Below, one piece after another: positions 7,038 through 16,551 of a DNA stretch of 53,519 bases. Location: contig NZ_MLAS01000013.1 in NCBI RefSeq assembly GCF_002272785.1, forward strand, positions 1-53,519. The letters run 5' to 3'. How positions within the stretch are numbered: position 1 is the first letter of the stretch; each line of letters begins with the position of its first letter. This stretch comes from Helicobacter sp. 13S00477-4. Its GTDB lineage: Bacteria; Campylobacterota; Campylobacteria; Campylobacterales; Helicobacteraceae. The notes under the pieces are model-generated. The model was not told where the DNA came from. It did no database searches and worked only from the letters and a program-made list of their open reading frames with translations. The position numbers and the translations under genes are program-made.

Positions 7038-8883
7038 TATCTAAATATTTCAAAATCTTTGTGCTTAGGCTTTTTTTATCAAGACACAAAGATTTTTCTA
7101 CTTCTGAAATATTGCCATGAGGAATATACTCATCTTTTATTTCAAAGCTTTTTAAATTCAATTTTAAATCCCACTCCATAGCGTATTCAAACAAAGCTGA
7201 AGCAACTCCATTGATTTTATAATTATCGCTAAAAACAAAAATAAAACGGTATTGAGGCAATATATCTTTTAAATTTATATCTAAAGGTTTTAAAAATCTC
7301 AAATCAAGCAATGAAGCTTCAATGCCAAACTCCTTAAGAGAAAGCAAAACTTCATACCCCCTACCAACACCATTTCCATAGCCTATCAAAAGAATATCTT
7401 TTTGTCTTTCTAGTAAAAATTCAGATTTTCCAAAAATAAAATCACTACCGTTAAAGATACCATCATCTAATATAAATTTTCCTCTAGGATAGCGAAAAGC
7501 ACAAGGACCCAAACTATATTCAGAAGCAAAAATCAAAGCTTTTTTCAATGTATTGTTATCACGCGGAGCAAAAAGAGTCATATTTGGCACACTGCGCAAA
7601 TAAGCAACATCAAATAATCCTTGATGCGTTTCTCCATCTTCTCCAACAATACCAGCCCTGTCAATAGCAAATTTTACAGGCAAAGACATAATGCCTACAT
7701 CATGGATAATTTGATCATATGCACGTTGTAAAAAAGTAGAATAAATACTAATAAAAGGTTTGAATCCTTCTTTAGCCATTGAAGCCATTGAAGCAACTGC
7801 GTGTTGTTCAGCAATAGCTACATCCCAAAAACGATTAGGATATTTATCAATCAAAGCTCCCAATCCTGTACCTCCAGGCATTGCGGCTGTAACACCTACT
7901 ATTTTCTCATCTTTTTGGGCAAGAATATCCAAAAATTCTGCATAAATATCTGTTGGACTCTTAGAGATTGATATTTTTTTGGATTTCCCTGTATTGATGT
8001 CAAAAGGACTCACACCATGCCATTTTTCATATTTACCCTCAGCAATTTCATACCCCTTACCTTTCGTTGTCTGTGCATGGATAATGACTGGAGCACGCAT
8101 TTCTTTGGCAAGTTTCAAAGAATGGATGATTTCTTCCAAATTGTGTCCATCAATTGGACCTATGTAATTAATCCCCATTTCTTCAAATAAAATTCCAGGG
8201 GTAATGAGCTTAAAAGATTCTTCAAATCTTCTAGCAATATAAGAAGCACTATCGGGCATCCTTACTAAAATCTTTTTTATCCTATCCCTTAGAGACTGAT
8301 ACATTGGACCTGCTATCAAATGAGAAAGGTATTTGCTAATAGCACCAATAGGTTTGGCGATACTCATCTCATTATCATTTAAAATGATAATCATAGGGAA
8401 TTTCCTATCACCCAATTCATTAAGGGCTTCATATGCAAGTCCAGCACTCATACTTCCATCACCTATCAAAGCAATAGGTATGGAATCTTCTCCTTTTAAT
8501 GCAAAAGATTTTGCGACACCTACTCCAATAGATATAGAAGTGGAACTATGTCCAGCGATAAAATAATCATAGCGAGATTCTGTTGGCTTGATAAAACCAC
8601 TGATACCATCAAACTGTCTTAAAGTTTTAAAACTATCCCATCTGCCTGTGATTAATTTATGTGCATAGGCTTGATGACTCACATCATAAATAAAAGGATT
8701 TTCCAAACAATCAAAAACATTATGCATAGCTACAATTAATTCAACTGCTCCAAGCGTCGAACTCAAATGCCCACCATTATTACTCACAACTTCTAAAATC
8801 CTTACACGGATTTGTTCACAAAGATTTTTCAAAAAGGGAATATCTTTATCTGAAAGCTTAAGATATTTCTGAGGCAAATACAT
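7024..8883 (-). CDS. dxs: 1-deoxy-D-xylulose-5-phosphate synthase
   Basis: Dxs condenses pyruvate and glyceraldehyde 3-phosphate to DXP, the first step of the MEP isoprenoid pathway and a source of thiamine and pyridoxal precursors. The 619-residue cytoplasmic enzyme shows the thiamine-diphosphate motif GDGSMSAG with the distal NDNEMSI about 28 residues later, and the central transketolase domain with the EDGETHQG segment. Length is normal. It is the last gene of the fliF-fliG-fliH-dxs run, one base after the fliH stop, as in H. pylori. Its 3' end overlaps the convergent DsrE-like gene, leaving no space for a separate terminator. Confidence 0.95.
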   Translation of the reverse strand: MYLPQKYLKLSDKDIPFLKNLCEQIRVRILEVVSNNGGHLSSTLGAVELIVAMHNVFDCLENPFIYDVSHQAYAHKLITGRWDSFKTLRQFDGISGFIKPTESRYDYFIAGHSSTSISIGVGVAKSFALKGEDSIPIALIGDGSMSAGLAYEALNELGDRKFPMIIILNDNEMSIAKPIGAISKYLSHLIAGPMYQSLRDRIKKILVRMPDSASYIARRFEESFKLITPGILFEEMGINYIGPIDGHNLEEIIHSLKLAKEMRAPVIIHAQTTKGKGYEIAEGKYEKWHGVSPFDINTGKSKKISISKSPTDIYAEFLDILAQKDEKIVGVTAAMPGGTGLGALIDKYPNRFWDVAIAEQHAVASMASMAKEGFKPFISIYSTFLQRAYDQIIHDVGIMSLPVKFAIDRAGIVGEDGETHQGLFDVAYLRSVPNMTLFAPRDNNTLKKALIFASEYSLGPCAFRYPRGKFILDDGIFNGSDFIFGKSEFLLERQKDILLIGYGNGVGRGYEVLLSLKEFGIEASLLDLRFLKPLDINLKDILPQYRFIFVFSDNYKINGVASALFEYAMEWDLKLNLKSFEIKDEYIPHGNISEVEKSLCLDKKSLSTKILKYLDTTLV

Positions 8884-8884
8884 T

Positions 8885-9694
8885 TCAAGACCTTAAATTA
8901 TCAAGTACACTTTGTTTAAGTGTCTTATATCGCGACATTAAATTCCCATCAATATTTCCACTACTGGACACAATAACTACACCTCCTTTAGCTATAGCAT
9001 CATCAGCTTCAATTTTTATTTTATGAGAATCTTTAAGGCTTTCATTTAAATAAGGGTAATCAATCGTGTTGACCTTAAGATGAATATCAGTTGCATCAAC
9101 AATATTAGATAACAATTCTTTTGACAACTCAAAAGCAACTTTTTGGCTATTAACTTCTACTTCTTTGACGATGACTTCTTTTGCAATATCTACAGCAATA
9201 GTGCTTAATTCTTTTTCTAGCTCTTCAAGATGTTTTTGAGATTTTTCCATCTCCTTATCTAAGGTTATGACAGATTGTATTAGAGCTGTTTTTTCTTTTT
9301 CTATTTCAGAAAGCATCTCTTTTTTAATTTTTTCTTCCCCTTCTTTCAATCCATCTTTATAAGCATCACTCCTTGCAGTAGCAACCCTTTGCTCTGTTTC
9401 AATTTGTTGTTTTTCAAATTGTATTTGTAGTTTAGCCAAACTACTTGAAAGCTCATCTGTTTTTTGAAGCAATCTTTCAATTAATTCTCTTTCAAGAGAA
9501 GCACTATTTGTTTTTTTAATTTCCGATTCATTGGTTGATATATCTTTAGTTTGGTTTATGATTTTAGAATCTTCTTTGATATTTTGGTGATAGTCATCTT
9601 TTGAGATGGATTTAAAATCATACCTTTGGACATTATGTTTGGATAAATCAGATTTCACAATCAAATTTTCTTCTTCAAAATTATTCAACAACAT
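8885..9694 (-). CDS. fliH: Flagellar assembly protein FliH
   Basis: FliH binds the export ATPase FliI and links it to the C-ring in the cytoplasm. The protein has a variable polar N-terminus, a long charged coiled coil (about 75-170) and a conserved C-terminal region with the sequence GGVVIVSSSGNIDG near its end. I choose ATG 9694 (269 residues), because GGAGAGGAGG lies directly upstream and the longer frame begins with TTG. The gene overlaps the end of fliG by 14 bp, indicating translational coupling. Confidence 0.88.
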   Translation of the reverse strand: MLLNNFEEENLIVKSDLSKHNVQRYDFKSISKDDYHQNIKEDSKIINQTKDISTNESEIKKTNSASLERELIERLLQKTDELSSSLAKLQIQFEKQQIETEQRVATARSDAYKDGLKEGEEKIKKEMLSEIEKEKTALIQSVITLDKEMEKSQKHLEELEKELSTIAVDIAKEVIVKEVEVNSQKVAFELSKELLSNIVDATDIHLKVNTIDYPYLNESLKDSHKIKIEADDAIAKGGVVIVSSSGNIDGNLMSRYKTLKQSVLDNLRS

Positions 9695-10712
9695 CTTCCT
9701 CCTCTCCAATCTGTATCAAACCCTGATCGGATAAAGATTGAACAACTTCAATAATTTTTCTTTGAGCTGCTTCCACATCTTTAACTTTTACTGCACCTAG
9801 AAATTGCATTTCCTCGACAAATTGTTCACTTGCACGCGTACTCATATTATCTAAAAATTTCTCTTTAAGATCATCAGGTGATGATTTGAGTGCAAGGATT
9901 AAGTCTTTTTTATCTGCAATTTTTAAGATTTCTCTGATAGCATTCTTATCAAGCTTAGAAATATCTTCAAAAGTAAACATCATTTCTTTGATTTCATTGG
10001 CAAGTTGCTCATCAATTTGCTCTATATAAGAAATCGTAGCTTTTGCGGCTTTTTGCCCCAATCTATTAAACATTTCAGCAACTGCCCTTGGTCCACCAAC
10101 TTCGACTTTATAACTTGTAAGTGATTCAAGTTTATTTTCCAAAACGGTTGAAACCCTCTTGACTACATTTGGTGAAATATCTCCGAGGTTTGCCATCCTA
10201 ATAGATATCTCTGCCCTCATATCATCTTGAAAATACCCCAATGTTTCAGCTGCACTCAAAGAATCCATATGTGCAAGGATAAGAGCAATCGTTTGAGGAT
10301 GTTCATTAACAATAAAATCTGCAAGTTGTTGGGGTCTAACCTTCATTAAATAAGAAAAATTCTTAGTGGATTGCATGCTTTTAGCAAGCTTATCTAAGAC
10401 TTTCTTGGCTTCTTCGGGTCCCAAAGTTTTATTCAAAAGCTCACGTGCATAATCCAAACCACCACTATTGATATATTGATTGGATTGAAAAATGGCATAA
10501 AATTCTTCTAAAACAGCTCCACCAATAGCTTTATCTGTTCCATTAAGCTGCATAATTTGCTTACTTATTTCAGTGATACTATCAATATCTAGATGACGAA
10601 AAACATCACTTGTAGCCTCTTCACCAACTTGAATCAATAAAATTGCAATTTTTTCAGCCATTGAGAGTTCATCATATTGGGCTCTTTGTTTAGGTGTAAA
10701 ATTACCAGCCAT
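9681..10712 (-). CDS. fliG: Flagellar motor switch protein FliG
   Basis: FliG joins the MS-ring to the C-ring and its C-terminal domain contacts the stators to produce torque. This 343-residue protein has the expected three domains. The middle domain carries the diagnostic EHPQ motif (residues 137-140). The C-terminal domain contains the charged torque helix region around FTFEDISKLDKNAIREI. The start codon shares one base with the fliF stop (TAATG), so translation is coupled. Confidence 0.95.
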   Translation of the reverse strand: MAGNFTPKQRAQYDELSMAEKIAILLIQVGEEATSDVFRHLDIDSITEISKQIMQLNGTDKAIGGAVLEEFYAIFQSNQYINSGGLDYARELLNKTLGPEEAKKVLDKLAKSMQSTKNFSYLMKVRPQQLADFIVNEHPQTIALILAHMDSLSAAETLGYFQDDMRAEISIRMANLGDISPNVVKRVSTVLENKLESLTSYKVEVGGPRAVAEMFNRLGQKAAKATISYIEQIDEQLANEIKEMMFTFEDISKLDKNAIREILKIADKKDLILALKSSPDDLKEKFLDNMSTRASEQFVEEMQFLGAVKVKDVEAAQRKIIEVVQSLSDQGLIQIGEEEDVVE

Positions 10713-12418
10713 TACCTGTTCCTCTCATTTTCTGGAGCTATCTCATCTCTAATCAATGTTTTGAATAAAGCAGCGATTTCTTCTGGTTTTTCTTCAATAC
10801 TTGTTTTAATTTTTTCCAATAAAACCTCATATTTGACTTCATCTTCACTAAAATTACTACTCAAACCCAACTGATCTTCGATACGTTTCCTAATCTCGCT
10901 AAATTTATTGAGATCACTATCATCATCGTCATTAATCTCAAATAAAGATTCTACCTTATCTTCTTCATTTTCATGAATTTCAAGCATACGTTCTGCAAAT
11001 GGTGAAATTACTTTTTTATAGAAAATAAAAATAACAACAGCGACTAATAAATATTTTAAAAGTGGCATAAATGGACCTAAATATTTTTCAATTTTTGAAG
11101 AAAATTTTTCAAAACCATTTAAAGGTACATAATTATCAGCCTTTGCATCAAATTCAAAATTACTCACCGTAACATCATCGCCTCTAACTTGATTATAACC
11201 AATTGCTTGCTTTACCAAAGCATCAATTTTTTGCATTTCTTCTTCATTTAAGGGAACATATTGAAGTGACTCAACACCATCATTATTAACCTTTTTATAC
11301 CTACCATCTACAACCACTGCAGCACTCAAACGTGACAAGACTCCAAATTCACCTTTGATTTCACTGGTAGTTTTGCCTATTTCATAATTAGTTGTATTTT
11401 GAGATTTTTCATATTTTTCTTTCAAATCTTTATCATCAAGTCCCTGTACAGGACCTATATTACTAACAGCTCCAGGTACACCGCCAATCTGTTTGGGTTG
11501 CAATCCCTCTCTTTTTTCTTCAAGATTTTGTTCACTACGGACAACATTATTAGGATCATAGGTTTCTTTTGTGCTTTTTTTCTGACTAAAATCAAAATCT
11601 GCATTAACACGAGCCACAACTTTATCACTACCACCAACTATAGGAGAGAGAATGTTAGTAATTTTATTTTCTAAAATATTTTCAATATTTTGCTTATATT
11701 TTAATTGCATAGCTGCAAGCTCTTTTGAAGTATTAAAATCATCACTTTCGCCAAGAGGTTCACCATTCTCATCAACAAGCTTAACATTTTCTGGAACAAG
11801 TTTACTCACAGAAGCTGCTACAAGATTTTTAATCCCTACGATTTGAGCAGGTGTCAAACGCATATTAGGCTTAATTTTCAACATGACTGAGGCTGTAGGA
11901 GGGACTTCTTTACTCACAAAAACACTGTCTTTAGGAATAGCAATATGAACATTGGCTTTTTCAATAGGATTGAGGCTTTCAATTGTCCTTGATAATTCCC
12001 CTTCAGTTGCACGAATAAATTTAATTTTTTGATCAAAATCTGTAGCCCCAAAATCCTTTACATCAAAAATCTCAAAACCAACTTTACTAGTCTTTGGAAT
12101 ACCTTGAGAAGCAAGTGCAATCCTCTCTTCATAAACTTTGTCTTTTGGTATTAAGATTGTATCATCTTTAGGGACTTGATAAGGAATTTGATTTTGCTGA
12201 AGATATTGTAAAACAAGTGCATTATCACTAGGGTTCATTCCTTCAAATAAAACACCATAAGTATTTCCACCGTATTTTTTCCCCCCAAAAGGAAAAACTA
12301 ATAAAAATGCAATGAAAGCCACTACTAGAACTAAGGCTAACAAAATAACAATTTTTTGTTTTTTATTAAATCTAGTAAAAAGCGTATTGATTTGGTGGAA
12401 TAAAGCCTTGATGTCCAA
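10712..12418 (-). CDS. fliF: Flagellar MS-ring protein FliF
   Basis: FliF builds the inner-membrane MS-ring on which the flagellar basal body assembles. This 568-residue protein has two transmembrane helices (about 24-46 and 450-470) flanking a periplasmic region with ring-building domains. The acidic cytoplasmic tail (about 485-568) would bind FliG. Length is normal. It heads the fliF-fliG-fliH-dxs run. hisC lies 54 bp upstream on the same strand, and the AT-rich gap could hold a promoter. Confidence 0.95.
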   Translation of the reverse strand: MDIKALFHQINTLFTRFNKKQKIVILLALVLVVAFIAFLLVFPFGGKKYGGNTYGVLFEGMNPSDNALVLQYLQQNQIPYQVPKDDTILIPKDKVYEERIALASQGIPKTSKVGFEIFDVKDFGATDFDQKIKFIRATEGELSRTIESLNPIEKANVHIAIPKDSVFVSKEVPPTASVMLKIKPNMRLTPAQIVGIKNLVAASVSKLVPENVKLVDENGEPLGESDDFNTSKELAAMQLKYKQNIENILENKITNILSPIVGGSDKVVARVNADFDFSQKKSTKETYDPNNVVRSEQNLEEKREGLQPKQIGGVPGAVSNIGPVQGLDDKDLKEKYEKSQNTTNYEIGKTTSEIKGEFGVLSRLSAAVVVDGRYKKVNNDGVESLQYVPLNEEEMQKIDALVKQAIGYNQVRGDDVTVSNFEFDAKADNYVPLNGFEKFSSKIEKYLGPFMPLLKYLLVAVVIFIFYKKVISPFAERMLEIHENEEDKVESLFEINDDDDSDLNKFSEIRKRIEDQLGLSSNFSEDEVKYEVLLEKIKTSIEEKPEEIAALFKTLIRDEIAPENERNR

Positions 12419-12472
12419 TTTTACCCTCTAAATTTTTATTTTACTTTAGCTAAGTTTTGCTTATAATTTGCA

Positions 12473-13576
12473 TTATTTTTGCGAAAAAAAGTCTTTAAGC
12501 AGTGCAAAAAGTTTATTATTTTGCTCCATACGTCCAATAGTAATCCTAACTGCATTGATTCCATAAGATTTGAGGTCTCTGATTATAGCTCCTTTTTTCA
12601 ATAGCCAATTTGAGAGCTCAGTGCTAGAATATTTGTTGTCAAAAGTATAGGTAATAAAATTTCCCCAAGAAGGTATAAAGCTAATATCGTATTGGTGTGC
12701 AAAACTCTCATATCTTAACATCTCTTTGATGGTTTTTTGGATACAAACTTGCACAAAATCTTCATCTTTTAAAGCTTCTATTGCAGCAAACAAACTCAAA
12801 ATGCTTATATTAAAGGGGGGTCGGATTTTATTCAAAGCATTGATAATAAAAGCTGGGGCTAACCCATATCCTATACGCATACCACCCAAACCATATGCTT
12901 TTGAAAAAGTACCTAGATAAATCACATTTTCAAATCTAGTAAGTAGTTCTTTAGGATCTATACCTTTATTTTTATTTTTAGCAAAGGCAAATTCTTGATA
13001 AGCCCCATCAATTATCACTAAAGTATCTGGATGGGTCTGAGAAATGAATTCAAAAACATCACTTTTTTCTAAACACTCACCTAAGGGATTATTAGGAATA
13101 CATAAAAATACAATATCAGGTTTATATTCAGAATACATTTGCTTGAATTCTAAAATATCATGATGATGGCTTGGAGTTTTAATTATTTCTGCTCCAATTT
13201 GTCTAGCATAAATCTCATACATTGCAAAGGTAGTCTTAGCCATCAAAATCCTACTTTTTTGATTACACTTAGCACGGATACAAAATTCAATAATTTGATC
13301 GCTACCTGAACCAATAATAATGTTTTTTAAATCTAAACAATATTTATTTGCCAATCTTTCTTTTAGCTCAAACATCGAATCATCAGGATAAAAATTAGCC
13401 ATTTTTGCATTTGTTCTAATCGCTTCAATAACACTTGGCGAGCAACCATATGGATTTTCATTGCTCCCTAATTTGATAATCTCTTCTGGACTAATGCCAA
13501 ATTCTCTAACAAGCAATTCAATAGGTTTTCCTGCCTCATAAACAACTAGTTCTTTTAATTCCTCATTAAAATTCAT
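12473..13576 (-). CDS. hisC: Histidinol-phosphate aminotransferase
   Basis: This 367-residue class II pyridoxal-phosphate aminotransferase should convert imidazole-acetol phosphate to histidinol phosphate. It has the HisC-type N-terminus ([10 protein letters not shown]), the NPLGE loop and the cofactor lysine in [16 protein letters not shown]. HisC-like enzymes can also act on aromatic amino acids, so tyrosine or phenylalanine transamination is possible. With hisH and a HisJ-like phosphatase elsewhere in the window, histidine synthesis is the simplest reading. It lies upstream of fliF on the same strand. Confidence 0.88.
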   Translation of the reverse strand: MNFNEELKELVVYEAGKPIELLVREFGISPEEIIKLGSNENPYGCSPSVIEAIRTNAKMANFYPDDSMFELKERLANKYCLDLKNIIIGSGSDQIIEFCIRAKCNQKSRILMAKTTFAMYEIYARQIGAEIIKTPSHHHDILEFKQMYSEYKPDIVFLCIPNNPLGECLEKSDVFEFISQTHPDTLVIIDGAYQEFAFAKNKNKGIDPKELLTRFENVIYLGTFSKAYGLGGMRIGYGLAPAFIINALNKIRPPFNISILSLFAAIEALKDEDFVQVCIQKTIKEMLRYESFAHQYDISFIPSWGNFITYTFDNKYSSTELSNWLLKKGAIIRDLKSYGINAVRITIGRMEQNNKLFALLKDFFSQK

Positions 13577-13745
13577 ATCAAGCCTTTTGAATAAAAACCT
13601 TTCTATAGATTGTATCTAAAATCCTAAGAAATTTAAATATTTTTCAACCAAAATTCCGTCCTTTTAAGTCTAAGGAAAATTTAGAATTCTAGCTAAATGA
13701 GCATTTGTTTTGGAAATGAAAGTTTGATATTTTAAACAACAATCA

Positions 13746-14390
13746 TTAGGTTTTTGATTTTTTAAAAAATATCAAATAAAAAGCGACTGAAATAAAAGCA
13801 AAAGCACTTCCAAGCAAAAAACCTCCAAAGACATCAGAAGGATAGTGAACACCTAAATAAATACGTATATACATCATTAAGAAAATAATAAAAAAACCTA
13901 TAATCCCTGAAAAAATCCTTTTCCAAGATTCTTCAAAATTTAAAATTAAAAACAAAGCAATCAAACCATAAAAAATAGTTGAGGAAGTAGCATGACCGCT
14001 TGGATAGCTAAAGCCAGAAGCTTGAATGAGCCAATTATCAGCATCAGGACGAGATCTCTCTATCCAATTCTTACAAAATTTTAAAACAAGCAGGCATAAA
14101 ATAACAGACCCACCAAACCAACTCCCTAGCAAAAAATTTCGTTTTAAATATAATCCTAAAATAATTAGTAACATCATAATGACAATAACTTTTACAGAAC
14201 CTAAATGCGTAAAAAACTTTAAGACTGAACTAAGTGCAGGTGTCATATTGGATCTGATAATATCTATCCAAAAAATATCAAAAGTTTGAATAAATAAAGA
14301 ATTCCACTTGACTAAAAAAGTTTCTATTATAAAAAATAATAGAGCCAAAAATCCAATCGCTAATATGAAATATTTTTTTCTAATTTCCAA
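13746..14390 (-). CDS. PAP2-family membrane phosphatase
   Basis: A 214-residue integral membrane lipid phosphatase with about six transmembrane helices. All three motifs of the type 2 phosphatidic acid phosphatase family are present: KNWIERSRP, PSGH and RIYLGVHYPSD, giving the catalytic His pair and Asp on the periplasmic side. The substrate could be phosphatidic acid, undecaprenyl pyrophosphate or lipid A phosphate; sequence alone does not decide. The start is TTG 14390, preceded by AGGGG at 5 nt; no good in-frame ATG lies near. It follows tonB by 55 bp on the same strand and may be read with the exbBD-tonB operon. Confidence 0.88.
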   Translation of the reverse strand: MEIRKKYFILAIGFLALLFFIIETFLVKWNSLFIQTFDIFWIDIIRSNMTPALSSVLKFFTHLGSVKVIVIMMLLIILGLYLKRNFLLGSWFGGSVILCLLVLKFCKNWIERSRPDADNWLIQASGFSYPSGHATSSTIFYGLIALFLILNFEESWKRIFSGIIGFFIIFLMMYIRIYLGVHYPSDVFGGFLLGSAFAFISVAFYLIFFKKSKT

Positions 14391-14445
14391 TTCAACCCCT
14401 ATATTAAATATTTATGTTTAGAAAAAATATTTTAATATAATTATG

Positions 14446-15141
14446 TTAAGAACGCAAAGTATAGGCAATTGGTATCTTTATCCTTACCCTTTGTTTTGGC
14501 AAAGGAAAATCTTTAGAAGCACTCATAACAGCTTTTAGGGCATTTTTATTCAAAATATCTCCTGCTGTACTTTGAATGATTTTTAATCCTTGCATAGTTC
14601 CATCAATATTTAAAACAAACTCTACAAGAACCTCGCCTTCCAAACCTCTTATCCTAGCTATTCTAGGATATTTATTTTTTCTACTGATTGCCATTTGTAT
14701 TTTCGCAAGAAACTCATCACTTACACCTTCATTATATGCTAAAGACTCAGCTTGTGCACCTTCTGAATTTGTATTTGATGATTCTTGTTTTTCATCATCT
14801 TTAGTTTCTTGCTTGCTGACTTCTTTAACATCTTCTTGTGGCTTAACTTCTGGTTCTTGTTTTACTGGCTTTGTGTTATTTTTTTTGGGTTTAGGCTTTG
14901 GTTTAGGTTTAGGCTTTGGTTTGGGCTTAGGAGCAGAAGTTGCATGTTGTTTTTGCATAGCAGATGTATCTATGCTAGCCAAACTCATTGTAACAACACT
15001 CAAACCATTTTGTTTGACCTCAGTGCTTTTAAATGTCCCAAAAATCAATAAAATTGCACATAAATGAAGTGCTGCAGAAATAAAAAAACCAACCTTATTG
15101 GGAGATTCAATTTGTTTTTGTAGATATTGCAAAATTTTCAT
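14446..15141 (-). CDS. tonB: Energy transducer TonB
   Basis: TonB transmits proton-motive force from ExbB/ExbD to outer-membrane receptors for iron, nickel or cobalamin. The 231-residue protein has an inner-membrane anchor (about 18-38). A periplasmic spacer follows, with eight Pro-Lys pairs (about 72-88) and a long acidic/lysine-rich segment. The C-terminal TonB domain (about 145-231) contains YPRIARIRGLEGEVLVEF. The start at ATG 15141 lies inside the end of exbD (35-bp overlap) after an AAGGA site. The Pro-Lys spacer is encoded by a repetitive 6-bp pattern. Confidence 0.93.
   Translation of the reverse strand: MKILQYLQKQIESPNKVGFFISAALHLCAILLIFGTFKSTEVKQNGLSVVTMSLASIDTSAMQKQHATSAPKPKPKPKPKPKPKPKKNNTKPVKQEPEVKPQEDVKEVSKQETKDDEKQESSNTNSEGAQAESLAYNEGVSDEFLAKIQMAISRKNKYPRIARIRGLEGEVLVEFVLNIDGTMQGLKIIQSTAGDILNKNALKAVMSASKDFPLPKQRVRIKIPIAYTLRS
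14887..14932. repeat. Hexanucleotide-based repeat encoding the Pro-Lys spacer of TonB
   Basis: Units of the form GG(T/C)TT(A/T) on the plus strand encode alternating Lys and Pro. The array is nearly regular over about 46 bp. A change by one 6-bp unit would lengthen or shorten the periplasmic spacer by one Pro-Lys pair without breaking the frame. Confidence 0.7.
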
Positions 15142-15487
15142 GGTTTTTTTCCTTGAGCAAATCTATAATTTTTACAAATGTCTCAAATTTAGAATCTTTA
15201 TCACTTTTTAATTCAATAAGAGTTTTTGGATCTGTATTTTGAATCAAATCCTTTAACTCTTCTATATTGTAGGGTTTATCATCTACGTAAATAATATTAT
15301 TAGCATCTACAACGATAGAAACTTTTTTATCATCATTTTGTTTTTGTGCAGAATTTGCTTCAGGCAAATCAATGGCTATTTTACCTTGTGCGATAAAAGT
15401 AGAAACACTCAAAACAATAGCCAATAAAACTAGCATAATATCAATGAAAGGAACAATATTTAATCCCTCACCTTTTTTCATTTTCAT
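15107..15487 (-). CDS. exbD: Biopolymer transport protein ExbD
   Basis: ExbD is the small proton-channel partner of ExbB in the TonB complex. The 126-residue protein has a single N-terminal helix that includes the essential acidic residue ([12 protein letters not shown], Asp16), followed by a periplasmic domain. It overlaps exbB by 4 bp and tonB by 35 bp, which fixes the operon order exbB-exbD-tonB. Confidence 0.94.
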   Translation of the reverse strand: MKMKKGEGLNIVPFIDIMLVLLAIVLSVSTFIAQGKIAIDLPEANSAQKQNDDKKVSIVVDANNIIYVDDKPYNIEELKDLIQNTDPKTLIELKSDKDSKFETFVKIIDLLKEKNHENFAISTKTN

Positions 15488-15906
15488 TTTTTCGACACCT
15501 TATAACGATTTGAAAGCACATCTGCTTTTCTAAGCAAAATATTATAAATCATCAAAGTAGGAATAGCTACCAAAAGTCCCATAGCTGTAGCCTTTAATGC
15601 TAAAGATAGTCCTATCATAATAGTTTTAGCATCCATCCCTCCACTCAATCCCATATCATAAAAAGTAATCATTATACCTATAACAGTCCCTAAAAGACCT
15701 ATATAAGGCGCATTAGAATAAATGATATAAAGTGCTGTAAGATTTTTTGTCAGATCCTCATCTAATGCATCAATATCTTTATATTTAGTAATGTCGACCT
15801 TCCAATAAAAAATAATACGTTCTATAGTAAACCAAATAACTAAAAAACTCATCAAACCTAAAACTGTAAAAACCATATGATCAAGATGTAATTTTAAGAA
15901 TTCCAT
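15484..15906 (-). CDS. exbB: Biopolymer transport protein ExbB
   Basis: This 140-residue inner-membrane protein forms the ExbB pentamer that powers TonB. It is of the short type with three transmembrane helices; the MotA/TolQ/ExbB signature is seen in [16 protein letters not shown] and [19 protein letters not shown] prefer ATG 15906, with AAGGT 10 nt upstream, over a GTG at 15918 that overlaps the ribosome site. It is the first gene of the TonB operon and lies divergent from nikR, as in H. pylori, where this arrangement is under nickel control. Confidence 0.92.
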   Translation of the reverse strand: MEFLKLHLDHMVFTVLGLMSFLVIWFTIERIIFYWKVDITKYKDIDALDEDLTKNLTALYIIYSNAPYIGLLGTVIGIMITFYDMGLSGGMDAKTIMIGLSLALKATAMGLLVAIPTLMIYNILLRKADVLSNRYKVSKK

Positions 15907-16110
15907 TGATTTTATCACCTTAATAAAAATTTTAATTAGATATATTGTAACACTTTTTTAATAATAATTGTCAATATTAATAATTAATAAAAATTATCCC
16001 TTAGAAATTTTTTATTCTTATGTAAAGCTACAAACATAATCCACTTGATTGTTAAAAAAATTTGATAGAATTAAAAACTAAAAAAAATTTAACAATTTAA
16101 AGATTCAAGA
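15907..16110. promoter_or_regulatory. exbB / nikR divergent control region
   Basis: This 204-bp AT-rich region separates exbB (minus) from nikR (plus). The word at 15959-15973 (TAATAATAATTGTCA) matches 12 of the 14 fixed positions of the Helicobacter Fur box TAATAATnATTATTA. A nikR -10 candidate TAGAAT lies at 16066-16071. A weak NikR-like dyad (TATATTG near 15939, AATAATA at 15960) with imperfect spacing is also present. In H. pylori both NikR and Fur are known to act on the equivalent region; direct control here is inferred. Confidence 0.5.
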
Positions 16111-16548
16111 ATGTATAAAAAAGAAGAGGATTTAAGTATAAGATTTTCAGTTTCCCTGCATCAAAATTTGCTTGATGAGCTTGATATACGTATCACAAAA
16201 AATGGTTATGCTTCACGATCTGAATTAGTCAGAGACATGATACGTGAAAAACTTGTTGAAGATGCTTGGTCTGATCCAAAATCTGAGTCTGGAATTGGTG
16301 TTTTAGTTATCATCTATGATCATCATCAAAGAGAACTCAATCAAAAAATGCTTGAGGTCCAACACCACAACAATACCTTTATATTATGCAATACTCACAT
16401 CCATATGGATGATTGTAACTGTCTTGAAACTATTATTATAAAAGGCAAGCCTTATGAGATTGAAAAAGTAAGCTTAGAAATTGCTGGTTTAAAGGGTGTG
16501 AAGTTTTCCAAGTTAACTCGTGCAAGTAGTTTTGAAAAAAATGAATAA
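16111..16548 (+). CDS. nikR: Nickel-responsive regulator NikR
   Basis: NikR is a ribbon-helix-helix DNA-binding protein that senses Ni(II) and controls nickel uptake, urease/hydrogenase supply and TonB-system genes. The N-terminal ribbon-helix-helix (residues 8-52) begins with LSIRFSVSL. The C-terminal ACT-like domain carries the nickel site His85, His96, His98 and Cys104 ([10 protein letters not shown]). A short N-terminal extension before the DNA-binding strand is like that of H. pylori NikR. nadD follows after 3 bp. Divergent exbB suggests auto- and cross-regulation from the shared region. Confidence 0.96.
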   Translation: MYKKEEDLSIRFSVSLHQNLLDELDIRITKNGYASRSELVRDMIREKLVEDAWSDPKSESGIGVLVIIYDHHQRELNQKMLEVQHHNNTFILCNTHIHMDDCNCLETIIIKGKPYEIEKVSLEIAGLKGVKFSKLTRASSFEKNE

Positions 16549-16551
16549 ACA

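Noticed and set aside
14576-15067. 163-codon ORF opposite tonB, rich in Gly-Leu-Gly-Phe
   Set aside because: It is the mirror of the Pro-Lys repeat of tonB in another frame, not a gene.
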